Below are positions 46,287-50,190 of a DNA stretch of 50,190 nt, one piece after another. The notes beneath the pieces were generated by a model, which was given only the letters and a program-made list of their open reading frames with translations, did not search any database and had not been told where the DNA came from. Source of the stretch: Clostridiaceae bacterium (lineage in GTDB: Bacteria > Bacillota > Clostridia > TANB77 > CAG-508). The stretch's first letter is position 1; every line of letters starts with the position of its first letter. The translations under genes were made by a program, and so were the position numbers. Location: positions 1 to 50,190 of the forward strand of contig JAAZCX010000013.1 in NCBI GenBank assembly GCA_012513065.1. Direction: 5' to 3'.

Positions 46287-48584
46287 GTGGAAGAAATAAC
46301 AAAAGAAGAAAATAAGATTATTAAAGAAAAACTAAAACAAATTCACCTAAATTTAGATAATATATCAAATATTTTTCAAATTTCTAATAAAATAAAATAT
46401 AAACCATTAAGAACTTATGATGAAACAACACATAAAGTTTATAAATATATATCAATTAAAGATATCGATATATATCTTACACCAACAACAAGATTAGAAG
46501 ATATAAATAAAAAATATAAATTAGCAAAGCCACTTACAGAATATTTACAAGCAGATAATGAAGAACAAATAGAAACATATCTAGAATTTTTACAAATGAT
46601 TAAAAGATTAGATATAAGTAAAATGAAAGAATTAGAGATAGAACAAAAAGAATTAAAAAAACATATACCATATGAAATAAAATATAAAAATAATTTTATT
46701 TGGGATATATATTATTCTGAAACAGAAAATAAATATTTTATGATGTTTCCAACTAAGGAAGATCAAGTAGAAAGTTTATTTTATATAATAAGTAAAAAAA
46801 TTGAATCTGAAAAAAATAATAATATAGAAAAAATATATGTGCCAATAAATAATATGGACCCTGATTATGAATATTTGAAAAGAACAGAACTTTTAGACAT
46901 AGAAAACTATTTATGGTATTTTACAGAAAACTGGCCTTCTATATATGAAGTTGAGGACGAAGATAAAAATAAAACTATTTATATAATAGGAAAAACATCA
47001 GTATATGAAAAAGTTCAAAGTTTATATAAAATAAGATTTTCAAATAGAGAAGAAGCTCAAAAAGAATTTAAACTAATAAAGGCATTATTTATATTAGAAT
47101 CAAATATTGAGCAAGAATATAAATTTCAAATAGCATTGAGCCAAGAGGAAAAAATTAATTTTTATTATAATCATAATGAAATAACATATTCAGTTTTACC
47201 AGAATTCATAAAAACAGAAATTGAAAAGAAAAGAGAAAAAATAGATAAATTAACACAAGAAAATTTATTTGAAAAGGAAAGATGGTTATTACTAAAAGAA
47301 ACATTACAAAAGAAAAGTCAAGAATACTTAATTAAAGAAAAACAAATAGTTACATTTTTAGAATGTAAAAAAAGCTTTTTCAAAAAAATAAATTATTTCT
47401 TTAAAGGAAAGAAAAAAAACAGACAAGAAGAATTAATAAAAAACAAAGAAATAAATGATGATAATAAATCAGTAAATATTACAAAAACAGAAATAGCAAA
47501 GAAGGAATTATATACTATAGAAGATTTGTTAAAAATAGGAATAATTTTTGAAGAAAAAGAAAAAGAATACAAAGAAATACAAATGGATATAAAAGCATTA
47601 GAAAACAAAAAACAAAATCTTGAAAACAAAATAAAAAATGCAACTTTATATATAAATGAAATAGAAAGCCATAAAAAGAGCATTTTTGATTTTTGGAAAT
47701 TTACAAACAAAGATCATCTGTCATTATTAAATGAAGGAGAAGAAAACAAGAATAGTGAGCAACATCCTAAAATAAAAAAAGTATTTTCATATGAAGAAGA
47801 CATTGAAGAAGTTGGAAAAAAAATAGACGAAAAGCAAAGAACAATATTTAAACAAAAAGAATGTGATGCAATATTTGCAATTTATCAAAACGTAAATATA
47901 TTTAATTTGATTAGAAAACAAAAAAAACTTAAAAAAGATGAAAAACAAATTGAAAAAAGTTTAGAAGAAAACAAAAAACAATATGAAGAAGACTATGATA
48001 AGATAAAAGAAAAAGATTTTGATATTTTTGGAAGCGTTGTAGAAGATAAAACAAAAATAAAAACATTAAAAAATAATAAACATAGAGAAATAGAAAAAGA
48101 CAAATACAAAGTTTTAGATATTCATTTAGATACTACTATAGAAAAATATGAAGATATTATTAAACATTATGAAATATTATTAGGACAATCATATAACAAT
48201 ATGGTATCACCTTATGATATATCAGTATACCAATTAGGAGAAGAAATAACACAAGAAGATAATTGGTTAATAATGAATATTGATCCCAAAAAAGAAATAT
48301 TAAAAGCAGAAGGAAAAGACAATCTTATATTAAATAGAATTAACATTAAAGAAGAGATGCCAGTTATTTTTTATAGTAATATAATGTTTTTTGATAATTT
48401 AAATCAAACATTACCACTAGGAATGGATATATCAACAGAAGTGTTAATTGATTTAAATAAGTATGAAAAAAAATTAGTATCAAGAAAAGATTTTAATATT
48501 AATATAGTAGAAAATCAATTTGATACTGATATAAAAACTATACAAGTATATGAATATGATCTGAATATTAAGGAGGAAAAATGA
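46287..48584 (+). CDS. Large coiled-coil protein of unknown function
   Basis: 765 residues from GTG 46287; the ATG at 46269 is part of the Shine-Dalgarno ATGGAGGATA. Residues 1 to about 310 look globular with many aromatic residues (FIWDIYYSETENKYFMMFPT, YLWYFTENWPSIYEVEDED). Residues about 315-600 are long coiled coils broken by a basic KKINYFFKGKKKNRQEEL segment. A final globular part of about 130 residues ends at the stop. No signal peptide, membrane helix, Walker motif or catalytic signature is visible. It overlaps deoB by four bases, so the two are translationally coupled. I do not recognise the family. Confidence 0.75.
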   Translation: MEEITKEENKIIKEKLKQIHLNLDNISNIFQISNKIKYKPLRTYDETTHKVYKYISIKDIDIYLTPTTRLEDINKKYKLAKPLTEYLQADNEEQIETYLEFLQMIKRLDISKMKELEIEQKELKKHIPYEIKYKNNFIWDIYYSETENKYFMMFPTKEDQVESLFYIISKKIESEKNNNIEKIYVPINNMDPDYEYLKRTELLDIENYLWYFTENWPSIYEVEDEDKNKTIYIIGKTSVYEKVQSLYKIRFSNREEAQKEFKLIKALFILESNIEQEYKFQIALSQEEKINFYYNHNEITYSVLPEFIKTEIEKKREKIDKLTQENLFEKERWLLLKETLQKKSQEYLIKEKQIVTFLECKKSFFKKINYFFKGKKKNRQEELIKNKEINDDNKSVNITKTEIAKKELYTIEDLLKIGIIFEEKEKEYKEIQMDIKALENKKQNLENKIKNATLYINEIESHKKSIFDFWKFTNKDHLSLLNEGEENKNSEQHPKIKKVFSYEEDIEEVGKKIDEKQRTIFKQKECDAIFAIYQNVNIFNLIRKQKKLKKDEKQIEKSLEENKKQYEEDYDKIKEKDFDIFGSVVEDKTKIKTLKNNKHREIEKDKYKVLDIHLDTTIEKYEDIIKHYEILLGQSYNNMVSPYDISVYQLGEEITQEDNWLIMNIDPKKEILKAEGKDNLILNRINIKEEMPVIFYSNIMFFDNLNQTLPLGMDISTEVLIDLNKYEKKLVSRKDFNINIVENQFDTDIKTIQVYEYDLNIKEEK

Positions 48585-49756
48585 TAGAAAGAGTCATTAC
48601 AATCATATTAGATGGATTTGGAGTAGGAGAATTACCAGATAGTAAACAATATGGAGATGAAGGTAGTAATACATTAAAAGGAATTTACAATAATACAGAT
48701 TTAAAATTACCAAACTTAAAAAAAATAGGGTTATATAATATAGAAGGAATAAATTTAGAAAAAAGAGAAAAAACAATAGGATCTTATGGAAAAGCAATAG
48801 AAAAGTCAGTAGGTAAAAATAGTCCAGTAGGGCACTGGGAAATCTGTGGAACAATAACAAATCCTGGATTTAAAACATATCCAGATGCTTTTCCTACGGA
48901 GATGATAGAAGAATTTATACAAAAAACTAATATTGAAGGAATATTGTGTAATCAAGTTGGATCAGGGACAGAAATACTAAAGAGATATGGAGAAGAACAT
49001 ATAAAAACAGGATATCCAATAATATATACTTCTGCAGATAGTGTATTTCAGATAGCAGCACACGAAGATGTAATCACAGTAGAAAAGCTATATGAAATGT
49101 GTAAAATAGCAAGAAAAATATTAGATAATCCAAAATATAATATTGGAACTGTAATAGCAAGGCCATTTATAGGAACAAATCCGGAAAACTTTAAAAGAAC
49201 ATATAATAGAAAAGACTTTGAATCTTCTACATTTGGAAAAACCATATTAGACATAATAAGTAGTGAAGGAAAAGATGTAATAGCAATAGGAAAAATAGGA
49301 GATTTATTTGTTGGAAGAGGAATTACTAAACAAATTCATACAAAGGGTAATAAAGATGGAATCAAAAAAACTATTGAAGAAATAAAAAAAGACTCTAAAG
49401 GAATGATATTCACAAACCTTGTTGATTTTGATATGTTATATGGACATAGAAATGATATCAATGGATATAAAGATGCACTTGAATATTTTGATAAAGAATT
49501 AATAAATATAATAAAAGAAATGAAAGAAACAGATATGCTTATTATTACAGCTGATCACGGAAATGATCCATCAACACCAAGTACAGATCATTCTAGAGAA
49601 TATATTCCTATATTAATATATGGAAAAGAAATAAAGGAAAATAATAATATAGGTATAAGACAGACATATGCAGATATAGGAGAAACTATATTAGATATTT
49701 TAGGATTGAAATCATTAAATACAGGAACAAGTTTTAAAAATGAAATAATAAAATAA
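48581..49756 (+). CDS. deoB: Phosphopentomutase DeoB
   Basis: 391 residues, normal length. It interconverts (deoxy)ribose 1- and 5-phosphate. Alkaline-phosphatase-like metal motifs: RVITIILDGFGVGELPDS (Asp11), the phosphorylated-Thr region ending PVGHWEICG, FTNLVDFDMLYGHRND, TADHGNDPSTPSTDHSREY. It starts inside the end of the unknown large gene with AAGGAGG seven bases upstream. The usual nucleoside phosphorylase partners are not adjacent. Confidence 0.96.
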   Translation: MIERVITIILDGFGVGELPDSKQYGDEGSNTLKGIYNNTDLKLPNLKKIGLYNIEGINLEKREKTIGSYGKAIEKSVGKNSPVGHWEICGTITNPGFKTYPDAFPTEMIEEFIQKTNIEGILCNQVGSGTEILKRYGEEHIKTGYPIIYTSADSVFQIAAHEDVITVEKLYEMCKIARKILDNPKYNIGTVIARPFIGTNPENFKRTYNRKDFESSTFGKTILDIISSEGKDVIAIGKIGDLFVGRGITKQIHTKGNKDGIKKTIEEIKKDSKGMIFTNLVDFDMLYGHRNDINGYKDALEYFDKELINIIKEMKETDMLIITADHGNDPSTPSTDHSREYIPILIYGKEIKENNNIGIRQTYADIGETILDILGLKSLNTGTSFKNEIIK

Positions 49757-49787
49757 AAGGAGAAAATGCAAATTTTCTCCTTTTATT
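49755..49787 (+). terminator. Terminator after deoB
   Basis: A 13-bp stem (AAAAGGAGAAAAT / ATTTTCTCCTTTT) capped by a GCAA tetraloop, followed by ATT. Its left arm contains the end of the deoB stop codon. Confidence 0.85.
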
Positions 49788-49817
49788 AAAAAAAACAAAA
49801 AATAAAGTAAAAAAGTG

Positions 49818-49846
49818 TTGACAAAGAAAATAAAAGATGTTAAGAT
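49818..49846 (+). promoter_or_regulatory. Strong promoter 1 of a tandem pair
   Basis: GTGTTGACA with TTGACA at 49818-49823, a 17-bp spacer and TAAGAT (49841-49846) with an extended -10 TGT. A weak hairpin terminator follows at 49872, so it may yield a short RNA or feed a long leader. Confidence 0.75.
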
Positions 49847-49871
49847 AAAAAACAGCTTTAAGAAAAGTTAC

Positions 49872-49907
49872 AAAAAAAGCATAAAAACATGTCGCTTTTT
49901 TTATTTT
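49872..49907 (+). terminator. Weak A/T-rich hairpin terminator after promoter 1
   Basis: AAAAAAAGC / GCTTTTTTT (49872-49880 with 49894-49902), a 13-nt loop, then ATTTTTTT. The expected transcript from about 49853 would be only some 50 nt long. Confidence 0.55.
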
Positions 49908-49971
49908 TTTGCTAAAAAATATTAAGGTAAAAATTACTATAAAAAATATTTAAAAAAAATTATAAAAAGTG

Positions 49972-50001
49972 TTGACATTGAATAATCATTTATGCTAAAA
50001 T
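49972..50001 (+). promoter_or_regulatory. Strong promoter 2 of a tandem pair
   Basis: GTGTTGACA again, with TTGACA at 49972-49977, an 18-bp spacer and TAAAAT (49996-50001) with TGC before it as an extended -10. It has the same flanking GTG as promoter 1. Confidence 0.75.
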
Positions 50002-50009
50002 TAAAAATG

Positions 50010-50190
50010 TCCTTAACAAAAGGATACATGACATATTATATATGTTATGAGAGTACATTGAAAAGTAAACAATAAACAAACCTTTGAAGAAAACCAAGCG
50101 GTAGTTATTTTGTACTACCAAAAAATAAAAACAAAAAACCAAAATTTATTAGAGCTTAAAACTCAAAAAAAGATTTATATGTAGGCAATA
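50010..50190 (+). other. Possible rRNA operon leader
   Basis: No ORF is visible. The stretch ACATTGAAAAGTAAACAATA (50053-50072) and ACCTTTGAAGAAAACCAAG (50080-50098) resemble the leader and spacer segments that precede 16S rRNA in clostridia. A hairpin GGTAGT / ACTACC (50100-50119) follows. The tandem GTGTTGACA promoters upstream are also typical of rRNA operons. 16S rRNA itself would lie beyond the window. The call is by resemblance only. Confidence 0.4.

Overview
The window is about 50 kb of very AT-rich DNA. Almost every gene lies on the plus strand. The content is a string of bacterial core operons with Gram-positive arrangement: rimP-nusA-rnpM-L7Ae-infB-rbfA-nrnA-truB, hrcA-grpE-dnaK-dnaJ-rsmE, yicC-remA-rpoZ-gmk, priA-def-fmt, asp23-amaP-nusB-xseA-xseB, groES-groEL and pheS-pheT behind a T-box. 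The sporulation regulator SpoVT, WhiA, a CIRCE element, RemA and a phenylalanine T-box point to an anaerobic low-GC Firmicute, most likely an uncultured clostridial (gut-type) lineage. That taxonomic placement is inference from gene content.

Layout. 1-830: the start of a minus-strand gene and a secreted protein. 870-9073: the transcription/translation operon from rimP to truB. 9291-9486: a 6S RNA, followed by prmC, whiA and hemW. 12.6-13.5 kb: two small paralogous genes, each with its own promoter and terminator; the second is frameshifted. 13.5-19.3 kb: the HrcA-controlled heat-shock operon. 19.3-22.1 kb: an unknown K/T-rich membrane protein and the yicC-remA-rpoZ-gmk group. 22.1-22.9 kb: two small single-gene units of unusual base composition. 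23.0-26.8 kb: priA, def, fmt. 26.9-31.1 kb: envelope-stress genes, nusB and exonuclease VII. 31.1-35.8 kb: fhs, groESL and an XRE regulator. 35.9-40.0 kb: T-box, pheS, pheT. 40.1-45.1 kb: recD2, comFC and a KAP-type P-loop ATPase. 45.2-49.8 kb: spoVT, two unknown genes and deoB. The right end holds tandem strong promoters and what looks like an rRNA operon leader.

The most striking observation concerns the DNA helicases PriA and RecD2. Their reading frames are broken at three places (two in priA, one in recD2). Each break is one extra C placed directly before a conserved glycine GGA codon that is followed by A, so the zero frame shows CGG at the break and a +1 step restores a textbook protein. 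By eye, CGG is otherwise absent as an in-frame codon from every recognisable core gene here. The only other in-frame CGG codons are in two small genes of unknown function. This fits +1 frameshifting at a rare or unassigned CGG codon. Sequencing error or real gene decay must be excluded first, particularly because a fourth break of another kind (a missing A) occurs in a small gene at 13.1 kb.

Many starts were moved to ATG, TTG or GTG codons that sit a proper distance from a Shine-Dalgarno sequence. TTG starts are unusually common, notably for rimP, rnpM, the L7Ae gene and infB in one operon.
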